DNA of 64,000 nt from an uncultured Draconibacterium sp. (GCF_963677575.1 NZ_OY782038.1:372001-436000); one strand, 5' to 3'; counted from the stretch's first letter, positions 9,209 to 17,889 are shown. Notes: a model not told the origin generated them from the letters alone. A program made the numbers and translations.

Positions 9209-9586
9209 TTAAGCAGCCAAAGCATAATATTCACAACCTGAAAAATCCACTTCATCAGTGAATCCCTCTACAACAAATTCTGTAGCAGATATTAAATTGT
9301 CAAATGTAATTGATTCATAACCCAATAATAAATCCGGGCTTTCTATTTCGGTCAAAGAATCTTCCGAGATAAATACTATATCTTCTTTAGGGAATAGTGT
9401 TTCAAACTCATCCTCAAGGTCTGCCTCTGCCATCATATACTCCTTATCGCTATTAAAAATCGCCAAAGGAATAACCTCTATGATATGACTATATGTATTT
9501 TTACGGTATTCGTATCTAATTTTAACATCTTCAAATTTTGAAGACATTTCAGTAAGTTTCTCGATTAAAAACTCTTTTGATTTCAT
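9209..9586 (-). CDS. Small acidic protein with ssrA-like C-terminus (candidate antitoxin of a TAC module)
   Basis: 125 residues, rich in Asp and Glu, with no family I recognise. The C-terminus is ...GCEYYALAA; its last five residues YALAA equal the end of the E. coli ssrA tag, which is recognised by ClpX. The stretch before it (EFVVEGFTDEVDFSG) is hydrophobic and aromatic, as in the chaperone-addiction tails that SecB-like TAC chaperones bind. The start overlaps the HEPN-like gene by 4 bp (ATGA) and the chaperone follows 2 bp after the stop. Inference: a labile antitoxin-like partner protected by the downstream chaperone. The antitoxin role is not shown by homology. Confidence 0.6.
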   Translation of the reverse strand: MKSKEFLIEKLTEMSSKFEDVKIRYEYRKNTYSHIIEVIPLAIFNSDKEYMMAEADLEDEFETLFPKEDIVFISEDSLTEIESPDLLLGYESITFDNLISATEFVVEGFTDEVDFSGCEYYALAA

Positions 9587-9990
9587 ACGTTGAAGTTTTT
9601 AATTATATAAGTTCTGATTTCTTTTGCTTTATCTAAAGCTTCATTTCCTTTTTCAGAACCAATTTCAATATTTTCATAATCCGACTCTAATCTAAACTGT
9701 TTTAAGTCCTTAAAGGTTCGCTTAAAATCACGACTTTCTTCAAATCCCGCAAGGTTTCTCAGTTCACTTGACACATAATTTAATACGTATTGATGTGTAT
9801 TTTGATTCGATGACGCAATATTCACGGATTGAGTATCATAGTCAATTCCAAAAAAATCTTTTATCGTAAATTTAAGCAATTGAAAACAACTATAATAAGA
9901 ACAGTGTACACTGGGTGCATAATAAGCTTCTTTAAGCATTTGCTCCGCAGCATCTATATTAAAATCAGATTTTTGTCTAATCTTGCTCAT
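9583..9990 (-). CDS. HEPN-like domain protein (candidate toxin of a TAC module)
   Basis: 135 residues, all-helical in appearance. It has the HEPN layout: AAEQMLKEAYYAPSVHCSYYSCFQLLKF, then NTHQYV, then FRLESDYENIEIGSEKGNEALDKAKEI. The last element resembles the R..ADY...s.e.A motif of HEPN proteins, many of which are RNases in conflict systems. A canonical R-x4-6-H catalytic motif is not evident, so it may be a non-catalytic or divergent HEPN. It is the first gene of the operon and has a strong promoter just upstream. Which partner is the toxin remains unproven. Confidence 0.6.
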   Translation of the reverse strand: MSKIRQKSDFNIDAAEQMLKEAYYAPSVHCSYYSCFQLLKFTIKDFFGIDYDTQSVNIASSNQNTHQYVLNYVSSELRNLAGFEESRDFKRTFKDLKQFRLESDYENIEIGSEKGNEALDKAKEIRTYIIKNFNV

Positions 9991-10000
9991 AAAGAGGGTA

Positions 10001-10031
10001 CAAAAGTAAACCTTTTTTAGTCTAACCCAAA
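10001..10031 (-). promoter_or_regulatory. Bacteroidota-type promoter of the HEPN/TAC-like operon
   Basis: Read on the minus strand, TTTG (10028-10031) is followed 19 bp later by TACTTTTG (10001-10008). This fits the Bacteroidota primary sigma consensus TTTG-N19-TAnnTTTG. The -7 element ends only 10 bp before the ATG at 9990, so the transcript would be almost leaderless. Confidence 0.65.
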
Positions 10032-10084
10032 TATACTAATGTTATTATTTAATCCAACTGATTTAAATAACATTCGCATGTATT

Positions 10085-11340
10085 ACTAAAAAGATTAATC
10101 CCCACGCACAAATCCTACACAGGAAAAGCGGTGTTCGTCCGCCTCCTTCGGCAAGGTCAGTGCCAGCCCGTTCAGCACTTTTTTATTCAGTTCAATTTTT
10201 AATGGTATAAAATAGAGCTAAACGCCCTGCGGGTTCGCTATCGCTCAGGCTGTCACAGCTCTTGCAACTCAGTCGTTGTCCTCACGGCAGCCTACTCTGT
10301 GCTGTGAGCCACTTCACTGCATTACACCTGCACTACGCTCAGAGCTTCGTACCTCAACTACTTCGCTCCGTTACGGTTTCATTCCGTTCAGTCGCTCACA
10401 GCCCATCGGCTGCCAGTGTTTGGCTCGCCTGCGGGTCGCTGCGGGCTGCGGCTGAATTGTTTTATTTGCCTCCGCTGCGCTCTGGCTATTAAAGCGGTAG
10501 CCTTGTGAAGTTCAGTTCCACAAAGTTTTTGAATTGTTTATTTTTTAATGGTAAAAACTTTGTTCCACTTCCTACATATGCTGCAAAGGGTTATCGTATC
10601 CTCAATCCATCTCTTTGCACCACCCTTGCTCCACTCGCAGGCGGCTCGCGATGCTTGGTCAGTGTCCGCAACCCATTCCGCTATCGCTCCATTCATTGCA
10701 GCCACAGCCCAGCCGTCTGGCTCAAGGCTGTTTTTTCCTGTGTAGCATTTTTTCCAACCCACAGTCCGACCGTAATTGACGCTGTTAAATAAATTGAAAG
10801 ACTCCTTCTCACAGTCCACGTGCTTGCAGCACATTCATTCCACTCATTTATTCATTCCTCGTACCTCGTCATTCCTGCATTCGTTTCATTCATAAGCTTC
10901 AGCACCCCAAGCAAAAGTGGCTCATTCACTCATTCCGCTCAGGCTATCACCTGTGCTGCATTCCTTCAATCCCCACATTTGCTTTCCCAGCGCACACCCA
11001 AATTGACGACCTTACGAAAAAGCAAGTTTCTAATAGAACCCGCCGCATTAATTGTACGCTTATGCAAAGCTAAGCCACGGGTCTGAAATCATCCAAAAGA
11101 CTACGGCATAAAGCCGCTTCGCTTTTTATTCCGTTTCCTTTTGTCTGTTTCATCCCCTACTCTTTTTGGATGCCTAAGCGTTCAATTAAGCCTCCCTATG
11201 TACAGATGCTAATCTCCGACTGATTGACATAGCAAAATGATGCAAGACGATGTATAGAAACCCGTAAAACACCGATAGCCTGATTATTGCAATATATTGA
11301 AGCAAAGACAAGGTTCTGGACGTGTCAACTCCGTACCAAG
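10085..11340. other. Gene-less, C-rich, internally repetitive segment
   Basis: About 1.25 kb with no convincing gene, although open frames occur on both strands because stop codons are scarce. The plus strand is strongly C over G (for example 22 C versus 5 G in 10801-10860) and more G+C rich than the flanking genes. It holds imperfect internal repeats: CGCTATCGCTC at 10236 and 10679; CGCTCAGGCT[G/A]TCAC at 10242 and 10936; TTTTTAATGGTA at 10196 and 10542. It directly precedes the DUF6266 gene. It could be a long structured RNA, a decayed repeat array or a replication/transfer region; the sequence alone does not decide. Confidence 0.45.
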
Positions 11341-11381
11341 TCCGAGTTAAAAGCATATTGTTTCATTAAATACTTAGTAAA

Positions 11382-12023
11382 ATGGGTAAAATTAATCAAG
11401 GTATCTTAGGAGGTTTCAGCGGTAAGGTTGGAAACGTTATCGGGGGAAACTGGAAAGGGATTGATTACATGAGGGTAAAACCTGCAAATGTGGCTAATCC
11501 ACAAACTGAAGGTCAAGTTGACCAGCGAACTAAATTCTCTACTGTACTGCAATTCTTGCAACCATTGAAAGACTTTGTAAAAGTCGGTTACAAGAACTAC
11601 GCAATTAAAATGACTCAGTTTAACAGTGCGATGTCTTACATCCTGAAAAACGCTGTTACTGGTTCTTATCCAAACTTCACAGTTGATTATGCAAATGCAT
11701 TAATCAGTCGTGGTTCTTTGGCTGGTGTTTTAAATGGTGCTGCCGCTTCATCCGCTGCAGGTTCAGTTGAATTTACCTGGGGAGATAATACTTCCGAGAG
11801 TAATGCAAGCGCAACCGACAAAGCGATGATTTTAGCTTACAATGACTCAAAAGGTGAGGCAGTCTTTGTAACCGAAGGAGCAACCCGAAACGCAGGTTCG
11901 CAAACTTTAACCGTTCCTGATGACTTTTCAGGAGATTCAGTTGAATGTTTTATCGCTTTCATTAGCGAAGATGGTCTTTCAGTTGCTAACAGTAAGTATG
12001 TTGGTTCAATTACTGTAGCATAA
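11382..12023 (+). CDS. DUF6266 family protein
   Basis: 213 residues. The N-terminus MGKINQGILGGFSGKVGNVIGGNWKG is the signature of DUF6266, a family of unknown function that is widespread in Bacteroidota. The rest is rich in Ala, Ser and Thr with alternating beta-strand character and no signal peptide. Codon use looks normal and the gene ends in a clear intrinsic terminator, so it is probably expressed. It stands alone between the repetitive segment and a 350-bp spacer. Confidence 0.75.
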   Translation: MGKINQGILGGFSGKVGNVIGGNWKGIDYMRVKPANVANPQTEGQVDQRTKFSTVLQFLQPLKDFVKVGYKNYAIKMTQFNSAMSYILKNAVTGSYPNFTVDYANALISRGSLAGVLNGAAASSAAGSVEFTWGDNTSESNASATDKAMILAYNDSKGEAVFVTEGATRNAGSQTLTVPDDFSGDSVECFIAFISEDGLSVANSKYVGSITVA

Positions 12024-12047
12024 GTAAGTTGATTTCGGATTTCTTTT

Positions 12048-12076
12048 AAAACCGCTTCATTTGAGGCGGTTTTTTC
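12048..12076 (+). terminator. Intrinsic terminator after the DUF6266 gene
   Basis: The stem AAAACCGC...GGCGGTTTT with a short loop is followed by a run of T, 25 bp after the DUF6266 stop. Confidence 0.8.
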
Positions 12077-12315
12077 TTTGGTTAGAATTTCAAAGACGTT
12101 TTTCCCGTTGGGAAGTTTTCAATATATTAGCACAGATTTCGTCTCGTGTTAAAGCCTGAAACAAAGCCTATTTTCTTATTTCTACCGTCAGTTTTCCTAT
12201 ACTTGGTTAGGTTTTGTGTCCTATTTGTTGCCCAAAACCCGTAACTAACTGAATAATAACATATGGTTAGTTTCTGTATCGGAAAGTAAGTGCATAATAA
12301 TCAAATATTTAAAAT
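12077..12315. other. Intergenic DNA without a gene
   Basis: No open frame of note. Two hairpin-forming segments are visible: GGTTTTG...CAAAACC (near 12210-12240) and AACTAAC...GTTAGTT (near 12244-12273). It marks the change from the accessory region to ordinary chromosomal genes, but no direct repeat, integrase or tRNA end was seen that would define an attachment site. Confidence 0.4.
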
Positions 12316-12352
12316 AAAAAAGTGCATTTCGTTTGTGGAAATGCACTTTTTC
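12316..12352 (-). terminator. Intrinsic terminator of the Gfo/Idh/MocA gene
   Basis: A perfect stem, AAAAAAGTGCATTTC / GAAATGCACTTTTTT with a 7-nt loop, lies about 30 bp beyond the stop of the minus-strand oxidoreductase gene. Confidence 0.85.
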
Positions 12353-12379
12353 TATGTTAACCAATTTCATCAGGAATGA

Positions 12380-13780
12380 TTATCCTAATTTCATTGTATC
12401 AGGATTCCAAATCACTGGTTTTGCTTTGTAATAGCTTTCGTTAGCCAAAAGAGCTGCACCGGCAGCACGTAGTCCGAAAACAGGATCTTCAACGATTTTT
12501 TGTTGCCCACGAACACCCTGGAAGAAATTGTAGAAATGATCGTAATGTGCACCTTTGTAATCGTGCGGAGCCTCATAAACAGTTTCACCAATATTCAAAT
12601 CAGCTTTTCTTTCGTTGAGGTATTTCATGTCATACTCTTCTTTAATTTTCTTTTGCATCTCTTCGGTGTACGCGATCAACGAATAGCTTTGCGGTTTCAT
12701 GTTCAGTTTCGAACGGATGAGTTTTACACTGTTTGAACCGATCTCCATTTCACCTTCAGTTCCCACAAGTCGGAAACCACCTCCGCCACCGTTTCCAGCA
12801 ATAAAATTCACGCGGAACGCAGCGTTAAATGCAGCGTGTGTATTCGTTTTTGGGAAATCATAAAGTGTAATCGAAACATCCGGAACGTCTCTCCCATCGT
12901 CCCAGTAGCGCAAACCTCCGGTTGCCTGAGCTCGTTCCGGACCATTCGAACTGATTACATAATGCAAGGTGGAAAATGCATGAACAAATAAATCACCGGC
13001 TACACCGGTACCGTAATCTTTGTAATTCCGCCAGCGGAAAAAACGTTTGAGTTCAAAAGGTACTTTTGGCGCCCGTCCTAAGAATGTATCATAATCCACG
13101 GTGTCAGGATTTGCATCCGGCGGTATTGGATACTGCCAGGCACCTTCAGCTGAATAACGGTCGTTAAACATGTCGAGCATTACAATTTCGCCAATAGCAC
13201 CATCTTCATACAACTGCTTTGCCTTTTCGTTACCCAGCGACGACATGCCCTGACTTCCAATCTGCATGACTTTACCCGAATCTTTCCATGCCTGAATCAA
13301 AGGATGACCTTCATCGAAGTTTTGCACCATCGGTTTTTCGCAGTAAACAGCTTTTCCTGCGTTTAATGCTTCGGTACTGATTTTTATGTGCCAGTGATCA
13401 GGAGTGGCGATTATGACCGCATCAACATCATCGCGGTTAAGGATTTCACGATAGTCGCGGGTTACAAAAATATTGTCGCCCCATAATTCTTTTGCACGCT
13501 GTAAACGGCCTGTATATAAATCGCAGGCTGCCATCAGTTTTACTCCGGGAACGCGAAGCGCCGAAGTAGTGTCGTAAATTCCCTGTATTCCGGCTCCTAT
13601 CAATGCCAGCTGCACCTGGTCGTTGGCCGCGAACTGAGCCGGTTCAAATTCGCGGGATTTCAATAAAACCCGCTGGTTGTAAGAATTAGCTAAAACTGTT
13701 GGTGTTGCAGAAACAAGAGCTGTGCCGAGGACCGTATTCTTTATAAACGATCGTCTGGAAGAATGACTTTTACTTTTCAT
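12380..13780 (-). CDS. Tat-exported Gfo/Idh/MocA family oxidoreductase
   Basis: 466 residues. The N-terminus carries a twin-arginine signal (SRRSFIKNTVLG), as in many exported Bacteroidota members of this family. The NAD(P)-binding Rossmann segment follows (LALIGAGIQGIYD), then the family EKP motif in GKAVYCEKPM, then the GFO_IDH_MocA C-terminal domain. Members oxidise or epimerise sugars and sugar derivatives, and exported ones usually act in carbohydrate breakdown in the periplasm. No glycoside hydrolase or SusCD pair is adjacent, so the substrate cannot be inferred. It is monocistronic. Confidence 0.9.
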   Translation of the reverse strand: MKSKSHSSRRSFIKNTVLGTALVSATPTVLANSYNQRVLLKSREFEPAQFAANDQVQLALIGAGIQGIYDTTSALRVPGVKLMAACDLYTGRLQRAKELWGDNIFVTRDYREILNRDDVDAVIIATPDHWHIKISTEALNAGKAVYCEKPMVQNFDEGHPLIQAWKDSGKVMQIGSQGMSSLGNEKAKQLYEDGAIGEIVMLDMFNDRYSAEGAWQYPIPPDANPDTVDYDTFLGRAPKVPFELKRFFRWRNYKDYGTGVAGDLFVHAFSTLHYVISSNGPERAQATGGLRYWDDGRDVPDVSITLYDFPKTNTHAAFNAAFRVNFIAGNGGGGGFRLVGTEGEMEIGSNSVKLIRSKLNMKPQSYSLIAYTEEMQKKIKEEYDMKYLNERKADLNIGETVYEAPHDYKGAHYDHFYNFFQGVRGQQKIVEDPVFGLRAAGAALLANESYYKAKPVIWNPDTMKLG

Positions 13781-13931
13781 TACTCAGATTATTAGTATTA
13801 GTTAGTTTAAAATGCCGAAAACCTGCATACACAGGCTCAGACTTTACTTCACTACCAAAGTTATAAAAGATTCTGATAGAAGGAAATACTAAACTCAAGA
13901 ATCCGGCAACCGATTTTTTGGTACTTATTGA

Positions 13932-14515
13932 AGTGCCAGCAAAACGTACTTTTCAATAATATGATTCTGCTTTACTTTCGATTTGAAGTTGGCCCCGGTA
14001 AATACAACCACTGCATTTAAATCCGGGGAAACCATGATTTTCTGTCCACCCCAACCAAGAGCACAATACATACGTCCATATTCTTCGTGCCGTTTGGTCC
14101 ACCATGTGTAACCGTAGCCAACAGTTCCTAAATCTTCTCCGGGAATTTTAATCCCATAATTACCGGCAAACGGATGTCAGCATTTATCAATCCACTCTTT
14201 TTAAAGAATCCGTTGATCCTTCCAAACGCCATCGTTTAAAAACAGTACGCCAATTTTTAGCATATCTCGTGGTGTGAGTTTAAACCTCCGCCAGTACTGA
14301 TTTCTCCTTTGTCGAATTTTAACCACCAATCATTTGATTCAATTCCAAGTGGCTCAAATAAATACTTCTCCGAAAATTCATCGATATTCATTTCGGTTGC
14401 ATTCTTTAGAATTTCACCCAGAATTTGCATGTCGCCACCTGAATAGGTAAAATGTGTTCCGGGAACAGCAATCAACGGTCGCTCCAGTACAAATTCAACG
14501 GGATCTTTATCGGAA
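13932..14515 (-). pseudogene. Decayed class C beta-lactamase / serine hydrolase remnant
   Basis: Fragments of one beta-lactamase-family protein lie in different frames of the minus strand. In order they are ERPLIAVPGTHFTYSGGD (14435-14505), PRDMLKIGVLFLNDGVW (about 14222-14275) and NYGIKIPGEDLGTVGYGYTW through ALGWGGQKIMVSPDLNAVVV to a stop near 13932. At least two frameshifts separate them. The N-terminal part with the SxxK nucleophile is absent: the frame is stopped just upstream of 14515. The YSGGD segment corresponds to the family YxN region. A functional product is not expected. Confidence 0.8.
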
Positions 14516-14834
14516 AACTAAACCACTATGCACTGAAAGTACATAGGTTTAAGATTGAATGAAATTCAAAATGAACAAAGCATAGGATATGAGTAGAAAG
14601 TTATGAGTAGTGAGAGAAGAAAATAGACACGAATAAGCTTCTCAATACTCAAATCTCTGTACTCAAATCAAAATCCTATAAAATAAAAGTTTATAGAAAC
14701 TAAAGTAGCTGCAATCAAATTGCAGGGTTTTAACCATTAACTAGAAAATAAATGCCTATAGCATCGTTTCGAGTACTATGGCGCAGAAGCGGAGTTTACC
14801 TCCTTAAAAAAAAGTAGATTCATGATTTTTGGGA
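14516..14834. other. Intergenic DNA, no gene seen
   Basis: About 320 bp between the pseudogene and the DUF418 gene. No open frame, promoter match or strong hairpin is apparent. It may include the eroded 5' part of the beta-lactamase-like gene, but no residual similarity could be read. Confidence 0.4.
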
Positions 14835-16109
14835 CTATCGGCCTATTTTTTTTGTTACAAGCAGCGGCTGAATCTTGGCGTAAGTAAAACTACGCCAAAT
14901 CCATTCTAAGGGGCCAAAACGAAAGTATTTAAGCCAGATTGAACTTACAATTACTTCTACAGTAAAAATAATTACTGCCAGAATTGTCCAGGCAAGCGGT
15001 CCAAATTGCTGTGCCCAACCAAAGCCAATTCCGTAAAACAAAATAATACCAATCAAGCTTTGCCCAACGTAATTGCTAAAAGCTGTTCGCCCCACCGGCA
15101 GCACCTGTTTTAAGAGTTTATGTATCCATGGTTTTTCAAATGCCAGTGCCAGACCGATCATATAAACAATGGCCAGTGGAAATATAGTAAACGCATACAC
15201 AGCGGTGTACAATAAACCTTCAGGTTGCAAGGCGTAAAAAGCTTCTTCGTTTTTTACAAATAGAAAAAGTACAATGTTTAGCGGCACAGAAACCAGTGAG
15301 CCTGCAATAAAAATCCATAACATTTTCTTTTGGTGCTGCATTGCCTTTTGATAAAAATCGGTTCGGGCAATAACAAAACCGATTAACATGACTCCCAAAA
15401 CTTTCGGAATACGACTTACAAAAAACAGGTAAGCAAATCGATATGGTGCGTCGGCCCAGGTAATTCCAATAATCGAAAACATATTTTTCGTTTCACGCAA
15501 AACCGGTGTTCTGCTGGTATCCTGATCGATTAATCCCTGCATTTGGTAAACCTTTTCGCCGGCCTCATATAAAATGTCTGATGGCCAGTTGATCCACGAG
15601 AATTGCATTTTAAGGAAATAGAGTACAATTGGTGACAAAATCAAAAGAATACCTGAAACCAATAATGCCCGAGTCGAATAGTTGCGTAATGCCACCAGGA
15701 TAAAACCTGCCAGGCCGTACAGAAAAACAATGTCGCCTTCCCAGATAAAAAACAGGTGAATTCCGCCCAAAAGCAGCATAAACCAAAGTCGGCGTCGGAT
15801 AAATGCAGCTGTTGATGCATCATCTTTTCGTGAGCGTTCGATCTGAAGTGCAATCCCCCATCCGAAAAGTAAACTGAACATCGAATAAAATTTTCCTTCG
15901 ATAAAAATGTATTGGAGTGTACGTACCACGTGATCAATTTCAGGGAAAGTAAAAACACCGTTGTAGCCAAGCGTATAAAGCGAAAACCACCGAAGATTGA
16001 CAATCAGAATTCCGAAAATAGAAATACCTCTTATTAAATCAAGGTATTCAATGCGGTTCTGTTTACTAATTGGTGCATCTGCTTTATTATTCTCGATTCT
16101 TGCTTCCAT
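14835..16109 (-). CDS. DUF418 domain-containing integral membrane protein
   Basis: 424 residues with about ten hydrophobic helices. It begins with the YeiB/DUF418 motif RIEYLDLIRGISIFGILIVN and carries the typical C-terminal DUF418 block (LPVGRTAFSNYVGQSLIG, FGPLEWIWRSFTY). The family is related to membrane acyltransferases and has no established role in Bacteroidota. The gene is monocistronic and divergent from the small gene and porin operon to its right. Confidence 0.88.
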   Translation of the reverse strand: MEARIENNKADAPISKQNRIEYLDLIRGISIFGILIVNLRWFSLYTLGYNGVFTFPEIDHVVRTLQYIFIEGKFYSMFSLLFGWGIALQIERSRKDDASTAAFIRRRLWFMLLLGGIHLFFIWEGDIVFLYGLAGFILVALRNYSTRALLVSGILLILSPIVLYFLKMQFSWINWPSDILYEAGEKVYQMQGLIDQDTSRTPVLRETKNMFSIIGITWADAPYRFAYLFFVSRIPKVLGVMLIGFVIARTDFYQKAMQHQKKMLWIFIAGSLVSVPLNIVLFLFVKNEEAFYALQPEGLLYTAVYAFTIFPLAIVYMIGLALAFEKPWIHKLLKQVLPVGRTAFSNYVGQSLIGIILFYGIGFGWAQQFGPLAWTILAVIIFTVEVIVSSIWLKYFRFGPLEWIWRSFTYAKIQPLLVTKKIGR

Positions 16110-16505
16110 TCACGTTCTTTTAAAAGTTGATAAACTGCCGGTCACGACGTTCATATTTCGTCTGGCGATTTTTATCGATTTAACGATAATAAAACCATCT
16201 CTTAAAAAATGTTCACTTCACAAATCATTTTTCAATAATAAATAGCCCCATGTTTGAATAGTTAAAAGAAAACAAACAGCTTTTTCTGCTATTATTTTCT
16301 GTAGAAACATATTTGAACCTGACAATAGCTGATTTCAGAAAAAAAATAAGTCCACCTTTACTATCAAATAACTAAAACATGTGAAACTACTATATTTTTA
16401 TTATTGTATTACCTGCCAATATTAATTGGCCAATGTTTCATAAATCTCGATTGATTTTAAAAATGTTCGTACAGAAATAATGTTAACAATGCATTATATT
16501 AACAA
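16110..16505. other. Intergenic DNA with a candidate operator palindrome
   Basis: About 400 bp, A+T rich, between divergent genes. The perfect inverted repeat GCCAAT-ATTA-ATTGGC lies at 16415-16430. No TAnnTTTG promoter match was found by eye. Nothing else is supported. Confidence 0.35.
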
Positions 16506-16676
16506 ATGAATTACAATAAAACACAAACCGTTACAATTGATAGTTCTATTTTGCGGCGCATGATTAAAAGACGTATAAAAACATACAAACAAAATAATCA
16601 GCGGGCATTTATGGCTATTAAAATGGCTTATAAAATGCGTTCCGACAGGTTTATTCCTCCTGTAAGCCAACTCTAA
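16506..16676 (+). CDS. Small basic protein, hypothetical
   Basis: 56 residues, MNYNKTQTVTIDSS...PPVSQL, with a strongly basic middle (RRMIKRRIKTYKQNNQR). No signal peptide or membrane helix, and no family recognised. It lies 53 bp before the porin gene on the same strand. The protein-like composition supports it, but no ribosome-binding site or homologue confirms it. Confidence 0.4.
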   Translation: MNYNKTQTVTIDSSILRRMIKRRIKTYKQNNQRAFMAIKMAYKMRSDRFIPPVSQL

Positions 16677-16729
16677 TTTACCTCTTCCCCCTTCCCTTTT
16701 TACAACGATTCTTTACAAAACTAATTTAT

Positions 16730-17878
16730 ATGTTACGAAAATTTAGTCTATTATTTTTCATTATCTTATTTTTTGCGGCCAATTTGTTTGCACAAGAAAA
16801 ACCTGAGGTTCAGATTGGTGGTGCTCTTCGTTTTAACTACAACCTCTCTTCATGGAAAGAAGGTCAGAAAAACCGTGGCGGCGATTTTGGCTACGATGTT
16901 TTCAGGGTGAATGCGAAAGCAAAATACAAAGGCGTAAAACTAAATGCCGAATACCGGCTTTATTCCGAAGGTTTTGGCGGAGGTATGCTAAAACAAGGTT
17001 GGATTGGTTACGATTTCAGCCCTGCAAACAATCTTCAAATTGGTTTAACTCAGGTGCCTTTTGGAATTACACAGTACAATTCTCACAACTGGTTTTTTGG
17101 TATCAATTATTACGTCGGTTTAGAAGATGACCATGACATGGGAATAAAATACACCTACAACGATGAGAACTGGTTATATGCTATCGCGTTTTTTAAAAAT
17201 GCAGAAGAGCTTCGTTTTGGCAGTAGCTCCGATGTTTCAGACAGTCGCTACTCATATGATGTAAGCTCGTCTGCCGAAGGTTTGTACCGAAATAAAGAAG
17301 TAAACCAGGTAAACCTGAAGGTTGCCAGAAAATTCTCGTCGGGTAACAGCAATCATATGTTGGGAGTATCGGCGCAGTATGGCGGACTTTATAATCTCGA
17401 CACCGAGAAAACAGGCGATAGTTATGCAATTGCAGCGCATTACGAGTTAAATGCAGGAAACTTTAATCTAAAAGTTCAGGCTACCAAATATAAAATGAAC
17501 CCTGAAAATCCAGCTGATCAGGATAGCGAAGGTTTGGCCATGACAGCCTACGGAGCGCCTTATCTTGTGGCGTCGGAAGCAACAACTTATACCATTGGGC
17601 CTGCTTATTCTGTTCCGGTTGAATGGGGGCCAATCTCAAACCTCCAGTTTTATAATGATTTTGGTTACATGGACAAGGCAAATGATTTGTACGAAGACAG
17701 CTTCATGAATATAACAGGAGTATTGGTAACAGCCGGGAACGTTTATACCTACGTTGATCTGGCCCAGGGAAAAGATCACCCGTGGATTGGGCCGGCATGG
17801 ACAAATGGTCTGGCAGCCGGAACACCCGATGCTGAATGGGAAACCCGTTTCAATATTAACATTGGATACTATTTTTAA
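16730..17878 (+). CDS. Outer-membrane porin-like beta-barrel protein
   Basis: 382 residues with a cleavable signal peptide ending FAANLFAQ. It then has alternating polar/hydrophobic beta-strands rich in Tyr, Phe and Gly and a terminal aromatic residue (NINIGYYF), as expected for an outer-membrane barrel. The QIGGALRFNYN start resembles phosphate-selective-porin-like proteins of Bacteroidota. Only 11 bp separate it from the betaine transporter ATPase gene, so it probably supplies the outer-membrane route for the same osmolyte. The substrate is inferred from context only. Confidence 0.75.
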   Translation: MLRKFSLLFFIILFFAANLFAQEKPEVQIGGALRFNYNLSSWKEGQKNRGGDFGYDVFRVNAKAKYKGVKLNAEYRLYSEGFGGGMLKQGWIGYDFSPANNLQIGLTQVPFGITQYNSHNWFFGINYYVGLEDDHDMGIKYTYNDENWLYAIAFFKNAEELRFGSSSDVSDSRYSYDVSSSAEGLYRNKEVNQVNLKVARKFSSGNSNHMLGVSAQYGGLYNLDTEKTGDSYAIAAHYELNAGNFNLKVQATKYKMNPENPADQDSEGLAMTAYGAPYLVASEATTYTIGPAYSVPVEWGPISNLQFYNDFGYMDKANDLYEDSFMNITGVLVTAGNVYTYVDLAQGKDHPWIGPAWTNGLAAGTPDAEWETRFNINIGYYF

Positions 17879-17889
17879 TAGAATTAATC

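Noticed and set aside
10262..11086. Several 60-98-residue open frames on both strands in the C-rich block
   Set aside because: They overlap one another in opposite frames, have skewed residue use (Ser, Ala, Leu, His, Cys), and lack start signals or family motifs. The frames follow from scarce stop codons.
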